Positions 1-5,562 of a stretch of 5,562 nt of DNA are shown here, piece after piece. Source of the DNA: JALOOE01 sp964423545 (GTDB lineage: Bacteria; Chloroflexota; Anaerolineae; CG2-30-64-16). The notes beneath the pieces were generated by a model that saw only the letters and a list, made by a program, of their open reading frames with translations, was not told where the DNA came from and ran no database searches. The stretch lies in NCBI GenBank assembly GCA_964423545.1, contig CAYRFV010000332.1:1-5562 (forward strand). Reading direction: 5' to 3'. A program made the position numbers and the translations under genes. Positions within the stretch are counted from its first letter, which is position 1. Every line of letters starts with the position of its first letter.

Positions 1-61
1 CGGTGCACACAGTCTCTGGCGCGTCACCAGGCGCGCGAGCTCTCGCGCCTCCGCGGGCGGG

Positions 62-1474
62 TTGCGTCCTCGGCTTCTCGCCTTGCCGGCGGGCCTGCTT
101 CTGTCTGCAAGCCTGGCCGCTGTTGTCATCGCTCCGGGCGCTGCCTCGGAAGCAGTCTCGCCGCCCTCGCCGTCGCAACCTCTCATCCGCATCGAGCATG
201 GCGTGCTGGGCCAGACCCACCTGCCGCAGGCAATCGTTTGCGCCCGCTGCCATGCCGATGCAGCCGCACAGTGGCGATCCTCTCTCCATGCGAAAGCCGC
301 CACCAACGATTATTACCTGGCTGTGACTGCGCTCTTCATCGCAGAACGCGGTGCGGAGGCGGTGCGGTATTGCGCTGCGTGCCACAACCCGATCGGTCTC
401 ATGCAAGGCGAGGTGGATGGACAAGCAGCCCAAGGCGCCACTGGCGGCGCCGCCGGTGCGCACGATGCCGCGCGGCCTGGCAGCAACAAAGCCTACGAGT
501 CGCGCGCCCTGGGGATTCACCTGCCCCACAGCGAAGCTGCGGCAGAGGGGGTGACTTGCACCATTTGCCACCTGGCCGTTGAGGCGGGTAAGCTCCCCAA
601 TAACGGCAACCTGGCGCTGCAGCCAGCCGCAGCCGCGCTGCCCCAGAGCGGCTTCGGCCGCCTGGCGTTGCGCGCCGCGCCCAATGCGCACCGTTCGCAG
701 TTTGCGCAGGCGCTCCTGTCGGAGGCCGCACTGTGCGGCTCCTGCCACAACGTGTACACCGAGGCCGGCGCGCCCCTGGAGCCGACCTATGATGAATGGC
801 TCGCCAGCCCCTATCCCGGCCGGGGCGAGACCTGCCAATCGTGTCATATGCCCAGTGTTCGAGGGCGCCGCGCCGATGGCAGCCTGATCCGGTCCGTTTC
901 GGCGCACGGCGGCATTCCCGGTGCGCCCAGCTCATTGCCCGATACGGCGCACGACACCTCCCTGCTGCGCAAAGCCGCCGAGCTGAGCCTCGAGCTGGAA
1001 CAGGGCGATGCGTGGCGCGTCACCATCACCGTGACCAACAGCGGCGCCGGGCATAGCTTGCCGACCGGCGCCGCCGATCTTCGCCAGGTCTGGCTGGAAG
1101 TGACACTGCTTGACGCAAACGGACGGGTATTGCAGCGGCGCGGCGGCTCGGATCGCTTCGGGATGCTCGAACCCGAGACGGTGCAGTTCCGCAAGGTATT
1201 GGGAGACAGCCAGGGCAAGCCGGTCGAGCTGCACCGCTTCTGGATCGCCACGCAAGTCCTGCTCGACACCCGCCTGGCGCCGCGAGAGATGCGCCGCATC
1301 CCCTTCGATTTCGCAGCTCCCCTTGCGGCCCAGGGGCCCTACACGATCGAAGCGCGTTTACTCTACCGTGATGTGGCGCCATCCTTTGCTGAATTCGCTC
1401 AGAACCGCCCTGTGCCCGATCTGCCGGTGCGCGAAATGGCGTCGCGACGCATCGCGGTGCAGGATGCAGAGTAG
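62..1474 (+). CDS. Secreted five-haem c-type cytochrome (cytochrome c554-like family)
   Basis: Likely an extracytoplasmic electron-transfer protein; its redox partner cannot be named from sequence. Residues 1-28 look like a signal peptide (Arg-containing n-region, Leu/Ala-rich core, cleavage near Gly-Ala-Ala at 26-28). Five haem-attachment motifs follow: CARCH at 60-64, CAACH at 104-108, CTICH at 166-170, CGSCH at 225-229 and CQSCH at 258-262. The first is followed by W71 and H76 (WRSSLHAKA), the spacing typical of cytochrome c554-like proteins. Candidate distal ligands are H76, H153, H156, H210, H282 and H297. Residues about 305-465 form a haem-free, beta-rich domain with a GHSLPTG motif (H331) and a following VWLEVTLLDANGR stretch, often found at the C-terminus of such cytochromes. 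The start is uncertain: the frame is open from base 2 and TTG at 62 is the only start codon before the signal core, with no clear Shine-Dalgarno, so the real start may lie upstream of the window. The family assignment is firm; the physiological role (respiratory reductase subunit or electron shuttle) is unknown. Confidence 0.88.
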   Translation: MRPRLLALPAGLLLSASLAAVVIAPGAASEAVSPPSPSQPLIRIEHGVLGQTHLPQAIVCARCHADAAAQWRSSLHAKAATNDYYLAVTALFIAERGAEAVRYCAACHNPIGLMQGEVDGQAAQGATGGAAGAHDAARPGSNKAYESRALGIHLPHSEAAAEGVTCTICHLAVEAGKLPNNGNLALQPAAAALPQSGFGRLALRAAPNAHRSQFAQALLSEAALCGSCHNVYTEAGAPLEPTYDEWLASPYPGRGETCQSCHMPSVRGRRADGSLIRSVSAHGGIPGAPSSLPDTAHDTSLLRKAAELSLELEQGDAWRVTITVTNSGAGHSLPTGAADLRQVWLEVTLLDANGRVLQRRGGSDRFGMLEPETVQFRKVLGDSQGKPVELHRFWIATQVLLDTRLAPREMRRIPFDFAAPLAAQGPYTIEARLLYRDVAPSFAEFAQNRPVPDLPVREMASRRIAVQDAE

Positions 1475-1487
1475 CAAGAAGAGGTGC

Positions 1488-1504
1488 AGCAATCAGGGAT
1501 TGCT
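1488..1504. other. Intergenic inverted repeat, 7-bp stem with 3-nt loop
   Basis: AGCAATC (1488-1494) and GATTGCT (1498-1504) are perfect reverse complements around an AGG loop, starting 13 bp after the cytochrome stop codon. The stem is short, has only three G-C pairs and is followed by no T-tract, so it is a poor intrinsic terminator. It could be a small operator, an RNA processing stem or chance. Confidence 0.3.
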
Positions 1505-1533
1505 ATCATGGGCAAGGTTGTCTCAAGTGCGCT

Positions 1534-1540
1534 GGAGGTG
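1534..1540 (+). promoter_or_regulatory. Strong ribosome binding site for the YD-repeat gene
   Basis: GGAGGTG matches the anti-Shine-Dalgarno sequence well; six bases separate the GGAGG core from the ATG at 1545. It fixes the start of the large downstream gene, whose frame then encodes a clean signal peptide. No convincing -35/-10 promoter was recognised in the 70-bp gap, so transcription may come from upstream of the cytochrome gene. Confidence 0.8.
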
Positions 1541-1544
1541 GAAA

Positions 1545-4500
1545 ATGCTGAGGATTCGTAGAGCCGTATTGACCTGGCTGTTGCTGTTTGCGGTGCTGAT
1601 GGCGTCGTCGGTGCAACCTGCGCGGGTGACAGCGCGAGCGCCGGAGGCGTCGGCGGCAAAGGCGCTCCCCGCGCCGGCGCCCCGGCCCAATCAGGCCCGG
1701 CAGCTGGTCGACGCGCCGGGCACGATCGAGATCACGGCGACCGGTTTCCAGCCTGATGTCATCCAGGTGGCCGTCGGGGAGGCCGTCACCTTGGTTAACA
1801 AGGACACCGTCACCCGGCGCATCCAGGTCACCGTCGGCCAGCCACAGTCGACCGGTTCCCGCATCTACCTCCCGCTGGTGATCAAGGGTGGCGCGGCCGT
1901 CGTTGCGTCCGCCCCCGCCCGTTCTGTGGCGCCGCGCGTGGGCCAGGCGCAGGGGAGCGAAATCATCACACTGGCCCCGGGGGCCAGCACGCAGCGAACC
2001 TTCACTCAACCCGGCAGTGTCCAGCTCAACGACGCTGACAACCCCGCTCAGTCTGGGGTCATCCTGGTGACCCCAGCGCCGTTGGCGGATGGCGGGGCAG
2101 CGCAGGGTCAAATCGTCTCCTTTGCGACCAAGCAGCCCATCGGCGGCGCGCACGTCCGGGCCGTGGATACCGCCTTTGAGACGAACGCGGACGGCCAGGG
2201 CCGCTACACGCTGCCACTGCCGCCAGGCGACTACACCCTGGTGATGTTCGCCAGTGGCTACACCTTCGCCAACCGCACGGTCAGCATCCAACCGTATACG
2301 CCCCTGAGCGTTGAGACGGTTGAACTGGTCCCGCTGGAAACTACCGTGACCCCGATCGGCGCGGCGGGCGGCACGGCGACCAATGCGGCGGGCACGACGA
2401 ACGTGGTCTTTGCAGCGGGCGCAGTCAGCAGCACCAAGGCGGTGCGCTTGACGGTGCTGCCGGTGGACGAGACGGTGGGAGACTACGATGCTCTGCCCGG
2501 TCCTTTCCGCAACGGTGAGGTGCCGATCGGCTTCGTGATGTTCGAGCCGGACGGTACGACGTTCAGCGGCGATGCCGTTTGGACGATTGACTACGATGGG
2601 CCCCTCCCTGTGGGCTACAACTGGACCGACGGCCTGTACTGCTACTACTGGCTGGAAAAAGAGGCGCGCTGGAGCGAGCCGGTGCAGGCCGAAGTGGTGG
2701 ATCTGGGCAACGGCAAGAAGGGGCTACGCGCCACGCTGCCCCACTTCAGCTCCTATGGCTTCGCTGCGCCGCCTCCGCCCCAGAAGGGAGGCCCCCCACC
2801 GATCCCGCAACCCCCTCCAGGTGATCCGGACGGGCCGGAGGACAACCCCAACTGCCCCCCGAAGGAAGAATGCTTGGGCTCGGGCATCAATTTCGCCAGC
2901 GGCGAGCTGACCCAGAGGGTGGGGACGTTGGGACTGCCCAGCCTGGGCGGCCTGCCGACGCAAGTGCTTGCGAAGTACCGCTCCAGCCTGATGCACAACC
3001 GGATCGAGATCTCCACCACCTTGGGTGTGGCGCCGAACTACCTCCCGCCCACCAGCAGTGACTGGACCTTCAGGGGGGCAGGCTACACCGCCAGCGGCAA
3101 TGACCAGAACGTGTTCGTAAGCTTCGCTCCGTCCGCAACGACCGCACCGGGCATTCACAACGGGGTGTTGGAGACACGGTACGGTTTCTACGAGCAGGTA
3201 TGCGGCGGAATTCCGCCGAACAGACGGTGTGGCTGGCGATGGTCCTTCTTCTACAACGACATGCCGTGGCCGGTGCGCGTGACCCGCAACGACCTGTCCC
3301 CCTTCGGTCGGGGCTGGTTCAGCAGCCACGACACGCTTCTGGTGGACCGCGGCTCGTGGGTGACGATCGTGGAGTCCGACGGCTCGCAGGTCAACTTCAC
3401 GCAGGCAGGGAGCAGCTACCAACCGCCCACCGGCGATTTCAGCACCCTGGCGCGCAATGCAGACGGGGCGTGGACGCGCACCTATCGCGACGGTTCCTGG
3501 CTGCTCTACAACGCCGACGGTCGGCTGGAGCGCATCACCGACCGCTACGGCAACTTTCAATTGCTGCTGTACGAGAGCAACGGCAAGACCGCGCCGGCCG
3601 GCGGGTGGGCGTTGACGACCCGGCTCAAGCGGATCACCGACACCAGCGGCAACACCTTCGACTACTTCTACGATGCCAGCGGCTGGCTGGCGCGCATCGA
3701 GGACAGCGCGGGCCGCATCTACCGGCTGGAGCACGACGCCGCGGGACGACTGACCGCGTTCATCGATCCCTTGAACGGCCGTGAGACATTCGCCTACGAT
3801 GGCCGCGGCATGATGACCTCGCATACCGACCGCCGCGGGGCTGCGACCTCCTACGTGGTCGATGACGAGGGCCGGCTGGTGAGCCGCACCTGGCCCACCG
3901 GCTCGACGATGGCGCTCAGCTATGCCGGCTCCCGCGTCACGGTGCAGGCCGACAACGGCGCCCGAACGGTCACCACCCTGGACGACCGCTTCAATCCCGT
4001 GACGAGCTTCAACGGCGTGTACACCGCCACCACCGGCTACACCGACCAGCTCCTGCCCGCATCCAGCTCGAACCCGCCATCCATGACGCTCTATGATGCA
4101 TACGGCAATGTGATCGAGGCGCTGGCTTCGACCAGCACGGTCTACGAGCGCAACGGGCCGTTCGACCAGGCCAGCCGGGCCACGGGCAGCGACGGCGCCG
4201 ACACGGTGTTTGCGTACGACGCGGCCGGCAACCTGACCGGCGTCACGGACATTTTAGGCCAGACCTATCAGATGGCTTACGACAGCGCCGGGCAACTGCT
4301 GTCCGTGTCGGACCCGCTCGGTCGCGCCACCAGTATGACCTACAACGGTCGGGGCCAACTCATGGCCGTCACCGATGCGCTGGGCCGCACCACCAACCTG
4401 GCCTATGACACCGCAGGCCGCCTGGCGCGCGCCACCAACCCCTTAGGCAGGGCCGCGACGATGGAGTACGACGCGCTGAACCGCCTGGTCGCCGCGGTGG

Positions 4501-5562
4501 ACGCGCTCAACGGCCGCACGGCCATGCAGTACGATGCCGAAGGCAACCTGACCCGGATCACGGACCCGACCGGCCGCGCCATCAACTATACCTACGATGC
4601 GCTCGATCGCCTGACGGCCACGACCTTTGCCGACGGCGGGCAGGAGAGCTACGCCTACGACCCGCTGGGCAACCTGACCGGCTTCACCGATGCCAATGGC
4701 AAGACGACGGCATGGAGCTACGACGCGGCGAACCGGCCCGTTCGCAAAGTGGTGGCCGGCGGCCCGACCGTGACGTACGCTTACGACAACCTGGACCAGC
4801 TCGTGACGCTGAACGACGGGGCGCTGGCCACTGCGACGGCTTTCATCTCCGACACGGCCGGCTACCCGCTGCGCGAGCGGCAGACGGCCACGGGGCTTCC
4901 CTTGAACGTGACGGTCGACTATGAGTACGGCGGCACGGCGGCCGGGCCGTCGGGCGCGACGCTGGCCGCGGCCGCCTGGGCCCGCCCGGCCGCGACGGGG
5001 GGGCAGAGACCGCCCGCACTGCCGCCCGCACTGCCGCCCGCACTGCCGCCCGCACCGCCGCCTGCCCCGGCGCCCGAGCCCGTGCAGGCGCTCAAGCCGC
5101 TGCCCGAGCAGCCACGGGCGCCCGGGCCCGTGCAGGCGCTCAAGCCGCTGCCCGAGCAGCCCCGGGCGCCCGGGCCCGTGCAGGCGCTCAAGCCGCTGCC
5201 CGAGCAGCCACAGGCGCCCGAGCCGCGGGCCGCACCGCCGGCAGCGCCAGCTGCTGCCGGCCCCTACACAGAGCAGCGCGTCCGGGTGGGGCCGGCGGGC
5301 CCTGCCACCGACGTGGGAGGCGCGATCACGACAAACACCACCTGGACGCTGGCCGGCAGCCCGTACCGGGTGATCAGCCCTGTGACCGTGGCCGACGGGG
5401 TGACGTTGACGATCGAGGCGGGGGTGCGGGTGGTGATGAACAGCGGCGTAGCGCTGGCCGCCGACGGCGTGCTGCGCGCCATTGGGACCGCAGGCAGCCC
5501 CATCGCCTTCACGGCGGCCACGTCTGGCGCCACCGGCGAGTGGGCGTATCTGCAGATCGGCG
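1545..5562 (+). CDS. Giant secreted YD-repeat (Rhs-family) mosaic protein, 3' end outside the window
   Basis: The frame runs 1339 codons from ATG 1545 to the window edge without a stop. Residues 1-30 are a signal peptide (MLRIRR, then a Leu/Val/Ala core). Then come: a cupredoxin-like domain at 59-177 without copper ligands; a carboxypeptidase-regulatory-like domain at about 186-264 (GG-AHVRAV, DGQGRYTLPLPPGDYTL); a ZU5-like domain at about 266-405 (GGTAT near its start, HFSSYGF at 400-406); a proline-rich linker at about 409-442; and an Rhs entry region at 447-640 with NFASGEL, KYRSS and LSPFGRGW (584-591). YD repeats fill about 640-1130, followed by a proline-rich repeat block at about 1140-1240 and the start of a beta-helix-like domain at about 1258-1339. 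YD/Rhs arrays are known to form a beta-sheet shell that can enclose a C-terminal polypeptide; whether this protein has a core cleavage domain or toxin tip cannot be seen. A surface structural or adhesive role is equally possible. It lies 70 bp behind the cytochrome gene. Frame and family are firm; function is open. Confidence 0.9.
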   Translation, partial: MLRIRRAVLTWLLLFAVLMASSVQPARVTARAPEASAAKALPAPAPRPNQARQLVDAPGTIEITATGFQPDVIQVAVGEAVTLVNKDTVTRRIQVTVGQPQSTGSRIYLPLVIKGGAAVVASAPARSVAPRVGQAQGSEIITLAPGASTQRTFTQPGSVQLNDADNPAQSGVILVTPAPLADGGAAQGQIVSFATKQPIGGAHVRAVDTAFETNADGQGRYTLPLPPGDYTLVMFASGYTFANRTVSIQPYTPLSVETVELVPLETTVTPIGAAGGTATNAAGTTNVVFAAGAVSSTKAVRLTVLPVDETVGDYDALPGPFRNGEVPIGFVMFEPDGTTFSGDAVWTIDYDGPLPVGYNWTDGLYCYYWLEKEARWSEPVQAEVVDLGNGKKGLRATLPHFSSYGFAAPPPPQKGGPPPIPQPPPGDPDGPEDNPNCPPKEECLGSGINFASGELTQRVGTLGLPSLGGLPTQVLAKYRSSLMHNRIEISTTLGVAPNYLPPTSSDWTFRGAGYTASGNDQNVFVSFAPSATTAPGIHNGVLETRYGFYEQVCGGIPPNRRCGWRWSFFYNDMPWPVRVTRNDLSPFGRGWFSSHDTLLVDRGSWVTIVESDGSQVNFTQAGSSYQPPTGDFSTLARNADGAWTRTYRDGSWLLYNADGRLERITDRYGNFQLLLYESNGKTAPAGGWALTTRLKRITDTSGNTFDYFYDASGWLARIEDSAGRIYRLEHDAAGRLTAFIDPLNGRETFAYDGRGMMTSHTDRRGAATSYVVDDEGRLVSRTWPTGSTMALSYAGSRVTVQADNGARTVTTLDDRFNPVTSFNGVYTATTGYTDQLLPASSSNPPSMTLYDAYGNVIEALASTSTVYERNGPFDQASRATGSDGADTVFAYDAAGNLTGVTDILGQTYQMAYDSAGQLLSVSDPLGRATSMTYNGRGQLMAVTDALGRTTNLAYDTAGRLARATNPLGRAATMEYDALNRLVAAVDALNGRTAMQYDAEGNLTRITDPTGRAINYTYDALDRLTATTFADGGQESYAYDPLGNLTGFTDANGKTTAWSYDAANRPVRKVVAGGPTVTYAYDNLDQLVTLNDGALATATAFISDTAGYPLRERQTATGLPLNVTVDYEYGGTAAGPSGATLAAAAWARPAATGGQRPPALPPALPPALPPAPPPAPAPEPVQALKPLPEQPRAPGPVQALKPLPEQPRAPGPVQALKPLPEQPQAPEPRAAPPAAPAAAGPYTEQRVRVGPAGPATDVGGAITTNTTWTLAGSPYRVISPVTVADGVTLTIEAGVRVVMNSGVALAADGVLRAIGTAGSPIAFTAATSGATGEWAYLQIG
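1719..2075 (+). other. Domain: cupredoxin-like fold without copper ligands, with an internal YLPLV segment
   Basis: Residues 59-177 show the blue-copper-like layout: GTIEITATGFQPDVIQVAVGE, then VTLVNKD (82-87), then LAPG and TFTQPG (to 157), and finally a GVILVTP strand. In copper-binding relatives a His follows the N-x-D segment and a Cys/His/Met loop follows the PG turn. Here those places read TVTRRIQV (88-95) and LNDADNPAQSG (161-171), with no Cys, His or Met. A stretch of about 45 residues containing YLPLV (108-112) is inserted in the middle. It is probably a structural beta-sandwich rather than a redox domain. Confidence 0.55.
2100..2336 (+). other. Domain: carboxypeptidase-regulatory-like beta-sandwich
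   Basis: Residues 186-264 match the common prealbumin-like pattern: a GQIVS opening strand, the P-I-GGAHVRAVD segment, TNADGQGRYTLPLPPGDYTL, then a closing VETVELVPL strand. Such modules are widespread in secreted bacterial proteins, where they act as spacers or binding modules. No catalytic residues are expected. Confidence 0.7.
2340..2759 (+). other. Domain: ZU5-like beta domain
   Basis: Residues 266-405 begin with TPIGAAGGTATNAAGT and continue with an amphipathic FAAGAV turn, an LTVLPVDE strand, IGFVMFEPDGTTFSG and a W-containing stretch (YYWLEKEARWSE). They end with the LPHFSSYGF motif typical of the end of bacterial ZU5-like domains. In bacterial surface proteins this domain often precedes a large repetitive region, as here. 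The match is by motif pattern only, so the exact boundaries are approximate. Confidence 0.6.
2769..2870 (+). other. Proline-rich linker between the ZU5-like and Rhs regions
   Basis: Residues 409-442 are dominated by Pro, Gly, Asp and Glu (PPPPQKGG, PQPPPGDPDGPEDNPN) and contain C437; C443 follows directly. It is most simply a flexible or extended spacer separating the N-terminal beta modules from the YD array. It is coded in frame with no sign of a frameshift. Confidence 0.7.
3507..4928 (+). repeat. YD-repeat (Rhs) array, largely in an exact 21-residue (63-bp) period
   Basis: Units follow the Y-D-x-x-G-x-L pattern, with a T-D-x-x-G-R-type turn midway. The Tyr-equivalent residue falls at 655 and 676, then at 709, 730, 751, 772 and 793. 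It recurs at 891, 912, 933, 954, 975, 996, 1017, 1038, 1059 and 1080: ten anchors spaced exactly 21 residues apart. Between 793 and 891 the register breaks, with degenerate units near 812, 850 and 873. The array closes with weaker units near 1102 and 1126. This pattern is diagnostic of the Rhs/YD family and was located by translating the + strand frame. Confidence 0.92.
5010..5069 (+). repeat. 12-bp tandem repeat coding Pro-Pro-Ala-Leu/Pro
   Basis: CCGCCCGCACTG occurs three times in a row (5010-5045). It is followed by CCGCCCGCACCG and a more diverged CCGCCTGCCCCG, giving PPAL three times and then PPAP twice (residues 1156-1175). The unit is a multiple of three, so copy changes keep the frame. 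It abuts the 48-bp array after one APE tripeptide. Confidence 0.9.
5079..5222 (+). repeat. Three near-identical 48-bp tandem repeats coding a 16-residue proline-rich unit
   Basis: Units lie at 5079-5126, 5127-5174 and 5175-5222 and encode PVQALKPLPEQPRAPG with small variation (residues 1179-1226). Units 1 and 2 differ at one base (CCA/CCC). Unit 3 differs from unit 1 at two bases, changing Arg to Gln and Gly to Glu. Such identity, including at wobble positions, indicates recent duplication. The array is in frame and lies between the YD repeats and the beta-helix-like region. The alternating Pro and charged residues suggest an extended, unfolded spacer. Confidence 0.95.
5316..5562 (+). other. 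Domain: start of a right-handed beta-helix-like region (partial)
   Basis: From residue 1258 the sequence reads GGAITTNTTWTLAGSPYRV, then VTVADGVTLTIEAGVRVVM, ADGVLRAIGTAGSPIAFTAA and GEWAYLQIG. This matches the first coils of parallel beta-helix proteins of secreted bacteria, where a TTWTL-x-SPY entry is followed by VT(I/L)xxGVTLTIExGVxV and a G(T/S)xxxPIxFT turn. The rest of the domain lies beyond the window. The assignment is by remembered pattern; no enzymatic residues can be judged from this fragment. Confidence 0.7.

Noticed and set aside
1488..1504. Inverted repeat as an intrinsic terminator
   Set aside because: The stem is only 7 bp with few G-C pairs and no T-run follows, so it is listed only as an unexplained inverted repeat.
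1508..1561. Possible 17-codon leader peptide (ATG at 1508) overlapping the start of the YD gene
   Set aside because: Only a weak AGGG lies upstream, the peptide has no regulatory codon run, and such short frames are expected by chance.
1719..2075. Functional blue-copper electron carrier
   Set aside because: The expected His, Cys and Met ligand positions are occupied by other residues, so copper binding is not supported.
1506..2291. Antisense open frame of 261 codons covering the gap and the N-terminal domains
   Set aside because: Its product is Arg/Gly/Asp-rich with no family pattern, and the sense strand has a strong ribosome site, signal peptide and recognisable domains over the same bases.
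2724..3824. Long antisense open frame of 366 codons
   Set aside because: It lies wholly opposite the YD-repeat gene and its translation is low-complexity, Arg/Ala/Gly/Val-rich, with no recognisable domain. High GC at third positions of the sense gene removes stops from this frame.
5010..5222. Tandem repeats as a CRISPR array
   Set aside because: The repeats are directly adjacent with no unique spacers, the units are multiples of three and they are translated in frame as a proline-rich protein segment.
1545..5562. Calling the large protein a polymorphic toxin with a partner immunity gene
   Set aside because: The C-terminus and downstream gene are outside the window and no Rhs core or toxin motif is visible, so only the YD/Rhs family relationship is supported.

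Overview
The window carries two genes on the + strand, with 70 bp between them, and both encode secreted proteins. Each is cut or left open by a window edge. The DNA is GC-rich and GC-ending codons dominate both genes, which explains the many long antisense and out-of-frame shadow ORFs. The best taxonomic guess is a Chloroflexota bacterium (Anaerolineae/Caldilineae-like). It rests on the Tyr-Leu-Pro-Leu-Val tag in the second protein and on its combination of YD-repeat and beta-helix domains. No rRNA or marker gene is present, so this is inference.

Region 1 (about 2-1474) is a multiheme c-type cytochrome. It has a signal peptide, five CxxCH haem sites in its N-terminal 265 residues and a beta-rich C-terminal domain. 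The frame is open to the left edge of the window, so the true start may lie outside; the TTG at 62 is the only start codon visible upstream of the hydrophobic signal core.

Region 2 (1475-1544) is the short gap. It holds a 7-bp inverted repeat and a strong Shine-Dalgarno sequence for the next gene.

Region 3 (1545 to the right edge) is one uninterrupted frame of 1339 codons with no stop inside the window. It encodes a very large secreted mosaic protein. In order it has: a signal peptide; a cupredoxin-like domain that has lost its copper ligands and carries the YLPLV segment; a carboxypeptidase-regulatory-like beta-sandwich; a ZU5-like domain; a proline-rich linker; an Rhs-type entry region; a long YD-repeat (Rhs) array, much of it in an exact 21-residue register; a low-complexity proline-rich block built from 12-bp and 48-bp tandem DNA repeats; and the start of a right-handed beta-helix-like domain that runs off the window.

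The two genes may be co-transcribed (same strand, short gap, no convincing terminator), but nothing shows that their products work together. The cytochrome would move electrons outside the cytoplasmic membrane. The YD protein is probably a cell-surface or secreted structural, adhesive or effector-carrying protein; its C-terminus, which would decide between these, is not in the window.
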